From: Porphyrobacter sp.
Lineage (GTDB): Bacteria > Pseudomonadota > Alphaproteobacteria > Sphingomonadales > Sphingomonadaceae
Assembly: GCA_014359685.1 (NCBI GenBank)
Contig: JACIYY010000335.1
Coordinates: forward strand, 1-6,914
Length of the DNA: 6,914 nt
Reading direction: 5' to 3'
Of the stretch, positions 1-6,879 are shown one piece after another. The notes beneath the pieces were generated by a model. It was not told where the DNA came from. It did not search any database and saw only the letters and a list, made by a program, of their open reading frames with translations. The translations under genes were made by a program, and so were the position numbers. Each line of letters starts with the position of its first letter. Position 1 is the stretch's first letter.

Positions 1-121
1 GTCATCCTTGTTGCTGGAGCGGGGGCACGGACCGGCGGCGGCGGAGGATGCGCCGCGCCGGGGCGGGGGTGCGGCCGGGGAGACCGGCGCGCCGGCCTGC
101 TAGCCAGCCGCGCGCGCCAAC

Positions 122-844
122 TCAATACATGTGCTGCCCGCCATTGATCGACAGGGTCGAGCCGGTGACGAAGCCGGCATCCTCGGAGGCGAGGAAGGCC
201 ACCCCGCGCGCGATCTCGTGGGCATGGCCGAGCCGGCCGACCGGTATTTTGGCGACGATCTTCTCCATCACATCGGCGGGCACCGCGGCGACCATGTCGG
301 TGTCGATATAGCCGGGCGCGATCGCGTTGGCGGTGACGTTGAAGCGCGCCCCTTCCAGCGCCAGTGCCTTGGTGAAGCCGTGGATGCCGCTTTTCGCCGC
401 GGCATAGTTCACCTGGCCGTATTGGCCGGCCTGGCCGTTGATCGAGCCGATATTGATGATCCGGCCCCATTTGCGGTCCTTCATGCCGGGAAAGCACGCC
501 TTGGCCATGTTGAAGCAGCCGCCGAGATTGACGCGCATCACGTCGTCCCAGTCCTCGTAGCTCATCTTGAGCAGGGTGCCGTCGCGGGTGATGCCGGCAT
601 TGTTGACCACCACGTCGATCGGCCCGACCTCCTCCTCGACCTGACGGCAGCCGGCCAGAGTCGCCTGATGGTCGCCGACGTCCCAGCGATAGACGGGAAT
701 GCCGATTTCCTCCGCGCAGGCGCGGGCCTTGCTCTCATTGCCGGCGTAATTGGCGACGACGGTGAAGCCCCCGGCCTTCAGCGCCTCGCAGATGGCCCGT
801 CCGATGCCCCTCGTGCCGCCGGTGACGATTGCGATGCGTGCCAT
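122..844 (-). CDS. phbB: Acetoacetyl-CoA reductase (PhbB/PhaB), short-chain dehydrogenase
   Basis: Cytoplasmic SDR enzyme that reduces acetoacetyl-CoA to (R)-3-hydroxybutyryl-CoA with NADPH, the second step of polyhydroxybutyrate synthesis. The 240-residue product has the usual family length. Visible motifs are the dinucleotide-binding TGGTRGIG at residues 8-15, NNAG at 81-84, and the catalytic tetrad Asn106, Ser134, Tyr147 and Lys151 (YAAAK). ITRDGTLLKM (85-94) and the NGQAGQYGQVNY stretch (136-147) before the active-site tyrosine fit PhbB better than FabG, which usually has a GNPGQANY-type stretch there. FabG (3-oxoacyl-ACP reductase) remains the main alternative. The ATG start is supported by AGAGGA six bases upstream. 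phaA and phaC are not adjacent here. The exported-protein gene lies upstream on the same strand, 157 bp away, and phbB probably has its own promoter in that gap. Confidence 0.9.
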   Translation of the reverse strand: MARIAIVTGGTRGIGRAICEALKAGGFTVVANYAGNESKARACAEEIGIPVYRWDVGDHQATLAGCRQVEEEVGPIDVVVNNAGITRDGTLLKMSYEDWDDVMRVNLGGCFNMAKACFPGMKDRKWGRIINIGSINGQAGQYGQVNYAAAKSGIHGFTKALALEGARFNVTANAIAPGYIDTDMVAAVPADVMEKIVAKIPVGRLGHAHEIARGVAFLASEDAGFVTGSTLSINGGQHMY

Positions 845-850
845 GGTCTG

Positions 851-856
851 TCCTCT
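851..856 (-). promoter_or_regulatory. Ribosome binding site of phbB
   Basis: On the minus strand AGAGGA is followed by six bases and then the phbB ATG. It is purine-rich and well spaced, which fixes this start. Confidence 0.7.
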
Positions 857-881
857 GCTTGGGCTGTCCGACGAGGACCCG

Positions 882-909
882 ACAGTAGTTTGACAGAGGC
901 GGCGCGCAA
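882..909 (-). promoter_or_regulatory. Weak candidate promoter for phbB
   Basis: Read on the minus strand, TTGCGC (904-909) and TACTGT (882-887) are separated by 16 bases and could be -35 and -10 boxes, leaving a leader of about 30 nt before phbB. Both boxes are poor matches to consensus. This is only the best candidate visible in the 157-bp gap. Confidence 0.25.
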
Positions 910-928
910 CGGGAAAGCCGGCTCAAGG

Positions 929-941
929 TGCATTTTATGCA
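929..941. promoter_or_regulatory. Inverted repeat TGCAT-N3-ATGCA upstream of phbB
   Basis: A perfect 5-bp inverted repeat with a 3-bp spacer, AT-rich in a very GC-rich gap. It sits 85 bp upstream of the phbB start and just upstream of the weak promoter candidate. TGC/GCA-type half-sites are known for PhaR, the PHB-responsive repressor of alphaproteobacteria, but the exact arrangement here is not one I can match with certainty. It is called a candidate operator from position and symmetry only. Confidence 0.35.
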
Positions 942-1001
942 ATCGCGAGATGAGCGGCCTCGCACCTGCACAGGGGCGGCGGGGCGAAGCGGGCGCGCCG
1001 C

Positions 1002-1787
1002 CTAGAAGCGGAACTGGGTGCCGATATAGACCGCCTGGCTGTCCGCTTCCGCGCCGCGCTGGAGCGGGGCGAGGCGATCATGCTCCTGCGAGTAGCGGAT
1101 GCCGGCGGTGACGTCGAGGTTGCGGGTCAGCCGATAGCTGCCGGCGACGTCCAGCGTCTGCTGCGTTGCGACATCGCCCGGACCGGCATCGGCAATCATC
1201 CCGTCCGCGCGCTCGCTGGCAATTCGCGCGGCGAATCGGCTTTCCTCGCGCGCGCCGCGTGTGGGGCGGAAGTCCGACAGGTTGGGGATCGGCGCCTCCG
1301 ACAGGCTCGGCGACAGCCCGCTGGCCTTGGGCGTGACCTGGGCGAAGGTCTGGTAGCCGCGCGCGAGGCCGAGATTGTAGCGGGTCGAGCCCAGCCGGAT
1401 CCCCGGCGAACCGCCCGCGATCTTGTCCTGCGCCGCCTCTGCGGCCGAGCGCAGCGACAGCGCCCGCGCCTCGTCGGCATCGACCCGCACCGCGACGGTC
1501 AGGGTGCGGCCGGGACGGGTATCGACGCCGGCCGGGGTGAAGCGCTTGAGCCGGCCCATCGCGCCCTCGCGCTCGGCGATGAAGCGGGCCAGTTGCGGGT
1601 CGACCGAGGCGGGCGTCAGCATCGCGGCGCGATGGACTCGCGGGCCGATGCCGGTCGGCTCGAACGCCCCGACCGCCCACGCGGCGGTGGGGATCAGCGA
1701 CAGTGCCGCCGCGATGGCGACACTCGCTTCGAGGAAGCGCCCCTGCCCTGCCCTGTTCCGTATCACCAGAATCGGCCCCTTGTGCAT
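1002..1787 (-). CDS. Uncharacterised exported protein with C-terminal beta-barrel-like strands
   Basis: I do not recognise a named family. The 261-residue product begins with a basic segment and a hydrophobic stretch (about 20-35) ending in Ala-Trp-Ala (36-38), a good signal peptidase I site. The mature N-terminal half is soluble-looking, with an Ala/Arg-rich helical stretch around 60-80 and 103-122. The end looks like outer-membrane strands: residues 217-233 (SYRLTRNLDVTAGIRYS) and a closing strand SQAVYIGTQFRF (250-261) that ends in Phe with alternating hydrophobic residues, as in the C-terminal signal read by BamA. One closing hairpin cannot form a whole barrel. The protein may be a small or unusual outer-membrane protein, or may only carry such an end. 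Start choice is uncertain: the ATG used has a weak Shine-Dalgarno sequence, while a GTG seven codons later (1764-1766) has AAGGGG nine bases upstream; both keep the signal peptide. An open frame continues upstream to 2327 but looks non-coding. Confidence 0.75.
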   Translation of the reverse strand: MHKGPILVIRNRAGQGRFLEASVAIAAALSLIPTAAWAVGAFEPTGIGPRVHRAAMLTPASVDPQLARFIAEREGAMGRLKRFTPAGVDTRPGRTLTVAVRVDADEARALSLRSAAEAAQDKIAGGSPGIRLGSTRYNLGLARGYQTFAQVTPKASGLSPSLSEAPIPNLSDFRPTRGAREESRFAARIASERADGMIADAGPGDVATQQTLDVAGSYRLTRNLDVTAGIRYSQEHDRLAPLQRGAEADSQAVYIGTQFRF

Positions 1788-1831
1788 CGGCCACGCCGAC
1801 GCGTTCCCCGCACCTTTGACTCCCGCCGTGG

Positions 1832-1846
1832 TTAACGGTTCCTTGA
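1832..1846. promoter_or_regulatory. CtrA-box-like element (TTAA-N7-TTGA)
   Basis: The plus strand reads TTAA, seven bases, TTGA; the minus strand reads TCAA-N7-TTAACC. This is one base off TTAA-N7-TTAA, the established site of the cell-cycle regulator CtrA in alphaproteobacteria. It lies 44 bp upstream of the exported-protein start, where an activator or repressor of that gene could act. CtrA binding is inferred from the pattern alone. Confidence 0.35.
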
Positions 1847-1876
1847 CCGCGCCCCCCGATTCGGCAGACTTGCGGC

Positions 1877-1886
1877 GGTCTAGACC
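1877..1886. repeat. 10-bp perfect palindrome GGTCTAGACC
   Basis: A perfect palindrome 89 bp upstream of the exported-protein start, containing CTAG, which is often under-represented in bacterial genomes. It may be a regulator site for either divergent gene. No known regulator is assigned. Confidence 0.25.
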
Positions 1887-2012
1887 ATGTCCGGCCGGTT
1901 TGACAGCGGCGAGCGGCGCCGCTGCCCCGGATCCCGGCCCGAGTGTTGCGCCGACCCCACAGAACAGGCTGACACGACGCAGGCCGGCCAGAGCGCCCGC
2001 AGCCGGGGCCTG

Positions 2013-2037
2013 GTTCACCGGGTTCAGTGGCCGTTCA
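2013..2037. repeat. Three spaced GTTCA direct repeats
   Basis: GTTCA occurs at 2013-2017, 2022-2026 and 2033-2037, with start-to-start distances of 9 and 11 bp, close to one helical turn. The first two copies are GGTTCA. The cluster lies 55 bp upstream of the -35 box of the operon promoter, so it could bind several copies of a regulator on one face of the DNA. The regulator is unknown. Confidence 0.4.
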
Positions 2038-2091
2038 ACCGCCTGCCGGGCATGAGCGGCGATGCCGCCGGCGCGCTGCGGGGCCGCTCCC

Positions 2092-2119
2092 TTGCCGGGG
2101 CGGCGCGGACCGCTATAGA
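2092..2119 (+). promoter_or_regulatory. Sigma-70-type promoter of the DUF3576–leuS–lptE–holA operon
   Basis: TTGCCG (2092-2097) and TATAGA (2114-2119) are 16 bp apart. The CGCTATAGAGGCGC context is the style I associate with strong housekeeping promoters in sphingomonads. Transcription would begin near 2126, giving a leader of about 50 nt before the lipoprotein ATG. This is the best rightward promoter in the intergenic region, and the downstream genes are close enough to share it. Confidence 0.6.
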
Positions 2120-2132
2120 GGCGCATCCGTGC

Positions 2133-2148
2133 CGGCGGCCCGCCGCCG
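2133..2148 (+). other. GC hairpin in the operon leader
   Basis: CGGCGG and CCGCCG pair around a CCCG loop, a 6-bp stem inside the predicted leader. It ends 17 bases before the Shine-Dalgarno sequence and has no T tract after it, so it is not a normal attenuator. It may only reflect high GC content. Confidence 0.3.
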
Positions 2149-2165
2149 CTGCGCGCCGTTTCGAC

Positions 2166-2169
2166 AGGA
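2166..2169 (+). promoter_or_regulatory. Ribosome binding site of the DUF3576 lipoprotein gene
   Basis: AGGA lies six bases before the ATG at 2176. This favours that ATG over the in-frame TTG at 2170, which directly abuts the AGGA. Confidence 0.65.
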
Positions 2170-2175
2170 TTGCCC

Positions 2176-2634
2176 ATGCCCTTGCTTGCCCGCTCCGTCT
2201 CCCCCCGGCACCCGCGCCGCCACCTCCTCGCGCTGGCGCCGATCGCCGCGCTGGCGGCCTGCGGCGGGGGCAACGAGCGGCCCGAAGCCGATATCGCCGC
2301 CGCACAGGTGACCACGATCGGGGTCAATTCCTACCTCTGGCGCGCCAGCCTGGAGGCGCTGTCCTTCATGCCGCTGGCGCAGGCCGACAGCGCCGGCGGG
2401 GTGATCGTCACCGACTGGTATGCCAATCCCGACAATCCGGGGGAGCGGGTCAAGGTCACGGTCTCGATCCTCGACCAGGACCTGCGCGCCGATGCGCTGC
2501 GGGTGGTCGCCAGCCGGCAGGTCAACCAGAACGGCACCTGGGTGGCGGCGCCGGTGCAGGCCGCCACCGTGCAGCGGCTGGAGGACATCATCCTGACCAA
2601 GGCGCGCGACCTGCGCCGCTCCGCAATCGGCTGA
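2176..2634 (+). CDS. DUF3576 family lipoprotein
   Basis: A 152-residue predicted lipoprotein. A basic N-terminus (RHPRRH, 11-16) and a hydrophobic segment lead to the lipobox LAAC with Cys29 as the lipidated residue, followed by a Gly-rich linker. The mature part has the family's hallmark block starting [19 protein letters not shown] (49-67), then GGVIVTDWY (74-82), [10 protein letters not shown] (91-100) and DLRADALRV (102-110), consistent with a compact alpha/beta domain. The molecular function of DUF3576 is unknown; in alphaproteobacteria it commonly sits directly upstream of leuS, as here, 23 bp from the leuS start. Co-transcription with lptE suggests an envelope role, but that is inference from context. 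Residue 30 after the Cys is Gly, so there is no Asp+2 inner-membrane retention signal of the enterobacterial type and an outer-membrane location is plausible. Confidence 0.9.
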   Translation: MPLLARSVSPRHPRRHLLALAPIAALAACGGGNERPEADIAAAQVTTIGVNSYLWRASLEALSFMPLAQADSAGGVIVTDWYANPDNPGERVKVTVSILDQDLRADALRVVASRQVNQNGTWVAAPVQAATVQRLEDIILTKARDLRRSAIG

Positions 2635-2657
2635 TCGCCACGGACGGGGGGCCCACA

Positions 2658-5165
2658 GTGACCGACGCGCGGTTCGATCCGGCACACGCTGACCTGCGCT
2701 GGCAGCGCGCCTGGGACGCGGCCCGCTGCTTCGAGGCGGACAGCGCCAGCGCGCGGCCCAAGCGCTATGTGCTGGAGATGTTCCCGTATCCCTCGGGGCG
2801 GATCCATATCGGCCATGTCCGCAACTACACGATGGGCGACGTGCTGGCCCGTTACCGCCGGATGCGCGGGGACGAGGTGCTGCACCCGATGGGCTGGGAT
2901 GCCTTCGGGATGCCGGCGGAGAACGCGGCGATGGAACAGGGCGTCCACCCGGCCGGCTGGACCCATGCCAATATCGCCGCGATGAAGGCGCAGCTGCGGC
3001 GGCTGGGCTTCGCGCTCGACTGGTCGCGGGAATTCGCCACCTGCGATGCCAGCTATTACGGGCACGAACAGGCGCTGTTCCTCGACCTCTACGAAGCCGG
3101 GCTGGTCTATCGCCGGGCGAGCGCGGTCAACTGGGACCCGGTGGACCGGACCGTGCTCGCCAACGAGCAGGTCATCGACGGGCGCGGCTGGCGCTCGGGC
3201 GCGGTCGTGGAAAAGCGCCAGCTCGACCAGTGGTTCCTCAGGATCACCGCCTTCGCCGAAGAGCTGCTCGACGGGCTGGGCACGCTGGAGCGCTGGCCCG
3301 AAAAGGTGCGGCTGATGCAGGAGAACTGGATCGGCAAGTCGCAGGGGCTGGCGTTCCGCTTCGCGCTGTCCAATGGCGAGAGCGTGGAGGTCTACACCAC
3401 GCGGCCGGACACGATCTTCGGCGCCAGCTTCGTCGCGGTCGCCCCCGACCACCCGGTCGCGCAAGGCGTGGCCATGAACAATTGCGAGGCGGCCCGCTTC
3501 AACCACCGGTGCAAGCAGGGCGGGACGAGCGCCGCGGAGGTTGAAACGGCCGAGAAGCTGGGCTTCGACACCGGGCTCGGCGCGCGCCACCCGTTCACCG
3601 GCGCCTACCTGCCGGTGTTCATCGCCAATTTCGTGCTGATGGATTATGGCACCGGCGCGGTGATGGGCGTGCCCGGCCATGACGGCCGCGATTTCGACTT
3701 TGCCAGCAAATACGGCCTGCCGATCCTGCGGGTCGTCGCGCCCTCCGCCGACGCGGCCGACGCGCCGATGACCGAGGCCGAGCCGGGCGACGCCGTGCTG
3801 GTCCATTCGGGCTTCCTCGACGGCATGGGCGTGGAGGAGGCCAAGCGCGCGGTGATCGCCCGGGCGGAGGCCGAAGGCTGGGGCGAAGGCAAGACGGTCT
3901 GGCGCCTGCGCGACTGGGGCGTGTCGCGCCAGCGTTACTGGGGCACGCCGATCCCCTTCATCCATTGCGCCGCCTGCGGCGTGGTCCCGGTGCCGAGGGA
4001 CCAACTCCCCGTCACGCTGCCCGAGGACGTTGACTTCTCCGCGCCCGGCAATCCGCTCGAACGCCATCCCACCTGGAAGCACGTCGCCTGCCCGCAATGC
4101 GGCGCGGCCGCGCAGCGGGAGACCGACACGCTCGACACCTTCGTCAATTCCAGCTGGTATTTCCTGCGCTTCGCCAGCCAGCCCGCCGACCGGCCGTTCG
4201 ACCCCGACGAGGTCGCGCAATGGCTGCCGGTCGATCAATATATCGGCGGGGTCGAGCACGCGATCCTGCACCTGCTCTATGCCCGCTTCTGGACCCGCGC
4301 GCTGGCCGTCTGCGGGAAGATCTCCGTGCAGGAGCCCTTCGCCAGCCTGTTCACCCAAGGCATGGTCACGCACGAGACCTATCGCGCCGGCGACGGCAGC
4401 TGGCTGTCGCCCTCGGAAGTGCGCCGCGAGGGCGACGATTACCTGCGGATCGAGGACGGCAGCCCGGTGACGCTCGGCCGCATGGAGAAGATGTCCAAGT
4501 CGAAGAAGAACGTGGTCGACCCGGACACGATCGTCGAGCGCCATGGCGCCGATGCGGTGCGCTGGTTCATGCTCAGCGACAGCCCGCCCGAACGCGACCT
4601 GCCGTGGTCGGACAGCGGGATCGAGGGCTGCGCCCGCTTCGTCCAGCGGCTGTGGCGGCTGTTCGGCCAGTTCGACGCTGCGGCCGAGGGCGAGGACCGG
4701 GCGCTGGCCCGCAAGACCCATCGGGCGATCGCCGCCACCGCCGAGGATATCGAGGGGCTGGCCTTCAACAAGGCGGTGGCGCGGATCTACGAACTCGCCT
4801 CCGCGATCGAGAAGGCGCCGCCTTCGGCCGACCGCAGCGCCGCGATCCGCACGCTGCTGCTGCTCGCCGCGCCGATGATGCCGTATCTGGCGGAGGAAGG
4901 CTGGGCGGCGATGGGCGGCAGCGGACTGGTCGCCAACGCCGCCTGGCCCGAGGTCGATCCGGCGCTGCTGGTGGAGGACGAGGTGACCATCGCCGTGCAG
5001 GTCAAGGGCAAACTGCGCGACACGCTGACCGCGCCCCGGGGGCTGCCGCAGGCCGAGCTGGAGGCGCTGGCGCTGGCCAGCGAGAAGGTCCAGCGGTCGC
5101 TCGACGGAGCGGCAATCCGCAAGGTGATCGTGGTGCCCGACCGGCTGGTCAATATCGTCGCATGA
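2658..5165 (+). CDS. leuS: Leucyl-tRNA synthetase
   Basis: Class I aminoacyl-tRNA synthetase that charges tRNA-Leu with leucine in the cytoplasm and edits mischarged products. At 835 residues it is normal for bacterial LeuRS. In order: N-terminal catalytic fold with HIGH at 50-53 and [12 protein letters not shown] at 80-91; CP1 editing domain with TTRPDT (247-252) and [19 protein letters not shown] (331-349), including Thr252 and Asp345, matching the known editing residues; [15 protein letters not shown] (415-429); CxxC pairs at 437-440 and 478-481, likely the zinc module; LeuRS-specific insert near 570-605; KMSKS at 611-615; anticodon-binding helical domain; and a C-terminal domain starting VQVKGKLRD (781-788 region). 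The start is a GTG with a G-run (2646-2651) six bases upstream; the distance to the HIGH motif fits the family. The frame is open back to 1887, but that part overlaps the lipoprotein gene and is not LeuRS-like. The stop overlaps the lptE start as ATGA. Confidence 0.98.
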   Translation: MTDARFDPAHADLRWQRAWDAARCFEADSASARPKRYVLEMFPYPSGRIHIGHVRNYTMGDVLARYRRMRGDEVLHPMGWDAFGMPAENAAMEQGVHPAGWTHANIAAMKAQLRRLGFALDWSREFATCDASYYGHEQALFLDLYEAGLVYRRASAVNWDPVDRTVLANEQVIDGRGWRSGAVVEKRQLDQWFLRITAFAEELLDGLGTLERWPEKVRLMQENWIGKSQGLAFRFALSNGESVEVYTTRPDTIFGASFVAVAPDHPVAQGVAMNNCEAARFNHRCKQGGTSAAEVETAEKLGFDTGLGARHPFTGAYLPVFIANFVLMDYGTGAVMGVPGHDGRDFDFASKYGLPILRVVAPSADAADAPMTEAEPGDAVLVHSGFLDGMGVEEAKRAVIARAEAEGWGEGKTVWRLRDWGVSRQRYWGTPIPFIHCAACGVVPVPRDQLPVTLPEDVDFSAPGNPLERHPTWKHVACPQCGAAAQRETDTLDTFVNSSWYFLRFASQPADRPFDPDEVAQWLPVDQYIGGVEHAILHLLYARFWTRALAVCGKISVQEPFASLFTQGMVTHETYRAGDGSWLSPSEVRREGDDYLRIEDGSPVTLGRMEKMSKSKKNVVDPDTIVERHGADAVRWFMLSDSPPERDLPWSDSGIEGCARFVQRLWRLFGQFDAAAEGEDRALARKTHRAIAATAEDIEGLAFNKAVARIYELASAIEKAPPSADRSAAIRTLLLLAAPMMPYLAEEGWAAMGGSGLVANAAWPEVDPALLVEDEVTIAVQVKGKLRDTLTAPRGLPQAELEALALASEKVQRSLDGAAIRKVIVVPDRLVNIVA

Positions 5166-5743
5166 GAATCGCGGCGGCCCTGCTGCTGGCGCTGGCGCTG
5201 CCCGGCTGCGGGCTCCAGCCGCTCTATGCCGGCGGCGGCAGCGGCGCGGTGGCGCAGGCGCTGGCGGCGGTCGAGGTGCCCCCGATCGAAGGGCGCGAGG
5301 GCTGGCTGGTCCGCAACGCGCTCAACGACCAATTGGCGCAGGCCGGCGGCGCGGCGGCGGGCGCGCCGCGCTATCGCCTCGACGTGCTGCTCGACGACGA
5401 CCTCGAAGGGCTCGGCCTGCTGACCGATGCCACGATCGGGCGCGAGCGGCGGACGCTGCGCGCGCGCTATCAGCTGGTCGACCTGTCGAGCGGCACGATC
5501 GTGCTCGACGCCAGCGCCGGCTCCGATGCCGGGATCGACGTGGTGTCGAGCGAATATGCGACCATCGCCGCCGAGCAGACCGCGCTCGAGAATCTAGCCC
5601 GCGAGGTCGCCGGCCAGATCGTCACCCGGGTGAGCGTCGCGCTGCGCGCGGCCAATGGCGGCGCCCTGCCCCCGGCTCCGCCCGCCCCCGGCTCCGACAC
5701 GCCCCCCGAACCGCTGCCCGATTCGCTCCCCGACGCGCCGTGA
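5162..5743 (+). CDS. lptE: LPS-assembly lipoprotein LptE
   Basis: Outer-membrane lipoprotein that plugs and helps assemble the LptD barrel, which inserts lipopolysaccharide into the outer leaflet. The 193-residue product has a short signal peptide with lipobox LPGC and Cys16 for lipidation, followed by GLQPLYAGG (17-25), the typical start of mature alphaproteobacterial LptE. The core carries [14 protein letters not shown] (45-58), an RYRLDV strand (70-75), [12 protein letters not shown] (96-107) and the helix [18 protein letters not shown] (129-146) common in this family. The last 25 residues are rich in Pro, Asp and Glu and look disordered. The ATG overlaps the leuS stop (ATGA) and has no clear Shine-Dalgarno sequence, so translation is probably coupled to leuS. 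Its stop overlaps the holA GTG. Confidence 0.9.
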   Translation: MRIAAALLLALALPGCGLQPLYAGGGSGAVAQALAAVEVPPIEGREGWLVRNALNDQLAQAGGAAAGAPRYRLDVLLDDDLEGLGLLTDATIGRERRTLRARYQLVDLSSGTIVLDASAGSDAGIDVVSSEYATIAAEQTALENLAREVAGQIVTRVSVALRAANGGALPPAPPAPGSDTPPEPLPDSLPDAP

Positions 5744-6786
5744 AGGCGACGCAGAAGGACTTTCCGGCCGCCGCTGCGGCGATCGCCCGCACCCTCGCCA
5801 TCGCGTTCTTCTGCGGCCCCGACGAGGCCGGCGCCTCGGCCGCCGCCGCCCGCCTCGCCGCGATGCTGCCCGAGCCCGGCGAGCGCGTCGAGCTGAGCGG
5901 CGCCGAGCTGCGCGCCGATCCGGTGCGGCTGGGCGACGAGGTGCGCTCGAACTCGCTGTTCGGAGGGGCGCGGCACCTGCTGGTCCGCGCCAATGGCGAC
6001 GAGGCGCACGATGCCGTGCAGATCCTGTGCGAGCTGATCGATACGGGCGAGGCGCGCGGCGCCAGCCCGGTGCTGATCACCGCCACCGCCGCCACCGACA
6101 AGGCGCGCACCGCCAAGCTGCTGGCCCCCCGCGCCGATGCGCTGGTGGCGATGTTCTATCCGCCGGACCTCAGGACCATCGCGGCCGAGGTCCAGCGCAT
6201 GAGCGGGGCGGCGGGGATCAAGCTGGGCGAGGATCTGGCCGAGCGGATCGCCCGCGCGGCTGGCCTCGACGTGCGGCTGGCGCAATCGGAGGTGACCAAG
6301 CTGGCGCTCTATCTCGATGCCACGCCGATGGCGCCCAGGCAGGCCGACGCCGATGCGCTCGACGCGATCGGCGCGCGGACCGAGGAGGACGGGGTGGCCC
6401 CGCTGGTCAATGCCGTGCTGTCGGCCGAGACCGGCCGGCTGGCGGCCGAGCTGCGCCGGCTGCACGATGTCTCGCTGAACCCGGTGACGGTGGTGCTGGC
6501 GCTCGAACGGCGGGCCGTGCAGCTGGTGCAGCTGAGCGCCCGGCTGGGGCGCGGCGGCCGCATCGCCGAGCTGCTGGAGGCCGAGCAGCGGGCGCGGCGC
6601 ATCCCGTGGCGCGACCGCCGCGACCTGGAGGTGCAGCTGCGGCGCTGGAATGCGGCGGCGCTGGAACGGCTGGTGGAACGCCTCGCCGCGCTCCACCGCA
6701 CGCTTTTGACCAACAGCCAGTCGGCCGAGCTGATGCTGGTGCAGGAGCTGGTGATGATCGCCCGCTTCGCCGGGCAGCGGCGCTGA
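5740..6786 (+). CDS. holA: DNA polymerase III subunit delta
   Basis: Delta subunit of the clamp loader; it opens the beta sliding clamp and, with the tau/gamma and delta-prime subunits, loads it onto primed DNA. The 348 residues match the family's length. The N-terminal AAA+-like domain has FFCGPDEAG (23-31), the usual 'F-L-x-G-x-D' position, and NSLFGGARHLLVR (71-83), corresponding to the delta-family S-LFG-R-L segment near the clamp-binding element. DLAERIARAAGLDVRLAQSEVTKLALY (165-191) is the conserved helical region leading to the collar domain, which covers about 215-345. The GTG start overlaps the lptE stop as GTGA and has no Shine-Dalgarno sequence, indicating translational coupling. 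The alternative of a downstream start is unlikely, since the KATQKDF beginning is typical for alphaproteobacterial HolA. Confidence 0.92.
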   Translation: MKATQKDFPAAAAAIARTLAIAFFCGPDEAGASAAAARLAAMLPEPGERVELSGAELRADPVRLGDEVRSNSLFGGARHLLVRANGDEAHDAVQILCELIDTGEARGASPVLITATAATDKARTAKLLAPRADALVAMFYPPDLRTIAAEVQRMSGAAGIKLGEDLAERIARAAGLDVRLAQSEVTKLALYLDATPMAPRQADADALDAIGARTEEDGVAPLVNAVLSAETGRLAAELRRLHDVSLNPVTVVLALERRAVQLVQLSARLGRGGRIAELLEAEQRARRIPWRDRRDLEVQLRRWNAAALERLVERLAALHRTLLTNSQSAELMLVQELVMIARFAGQRR

Positions 6787-6791
6787 CCTCG

Positions 6792-6825
6792 CGGGCAGGT
6801 GGCTGTTTTTGGGACATCCTGCCCG
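6792..6825 (+). terminator. Candidate hairpin terminator after holA
   Basis: CGGGCAGG (6792-6799) pairs perfectly with CCTGCCCG (6818-6825), an 8-bp GC-rich stem around an 18-base loop; TGT and ACA inside the loop can extend it. It lies 5 bp after the holA stop, where an operon end would be expected. There is no T tract after the stem (the T run is inside the loop), so intrinsic termination would be weak. Confidence 0.35.
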
Positions 6826-6831
6826 TCGCAC

Positions 6832-6843
6832 GATGATGATGAT
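6832..6843. repeat. (GAT)4 trinucleotide repeat
   Basis: Four tandem GAT units just downstream of the holA hairpin give four in-frame ATG codons in a row. The following frame stays open to the window edge (MMMMAAPPRIGYAEAF...), but there is no ribosome site before it, so no gene is called. Confidence 0.5.
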
Positions 6844-6879
6844 GGCCGCGCCGCCGCGGATCGGGTATGCAGAGGCGTT

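Larger units (their letters stand above)
1788..2175. other. Divergent intergenic region, no supported gene
   Basis: 388 bp between the leftward exported-protein gene and the rightward DUF3576–leuS operon. Several frames stay open, as expected at this GC content, but none shows a ribosome site plus a believable protein; the translations are Arg/Pro/Ala-rich. It does hold a CtrA-box-like element, a 10-bp palindrome, spaced GTTCA repeats, a good rightward promoter and a leader hairpin, listed separately. I see no tRNA, leader peptide with leucine codon runs, or T-box-like structure. Confidence 0.6.

Noticed and set aside
84..95. 12-bp perfect palindrome CCGGCGCGCCGG after phbB
   Set aside because: Pure GC with no loop and no T tract; expected in DNA of this composition, and not a convincing terminator.
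975..1002. GGCGGC/GCCGCC inverted repeat at the end of the exported-protein gene
   Set aside because: A 6-bp stem around a 16-base GC-rich loop with no T tract; too weak to call a terminator.
131..1111. Plus-strand open frame antisense to phbB
   Set aside because: A shadow of phbB, which has full SDR motifs and a good ribosome site.
1900..1905. TTGACA matching a -35 box on the plus strand
   Set aside because: No -10-like sequence lies 16-18 bp downstream. The surrounding GTTTGACAG also occurs at 888-896, but two copies of a 9-mer are weak evidence of a shared site.
1788..2327. N-terminal extension of the exported protein (180 more residues in frame)
   Set aside because: It would put the signal peptide inside the protein and overlap the divergent promoter and the lipoprotein start. 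The sequence is low-complexity Ala/Gly/Arg.
2331..4721. 796-codon open frame antisense to leuS
   Set aside because: It mirrors leuS codons in a GC-rich genome, has Arg/His/Pro/Gly-rich low-information sequence and no ribosome site. leuS itself has every expected motif.
4097..5161. In-frame upstream extension of lptE
   Set aside because: It runs inside leuS in another frame and is Arg/Gly-rich; the real LptE begins with a lipoprotein signal peptide at 5162.
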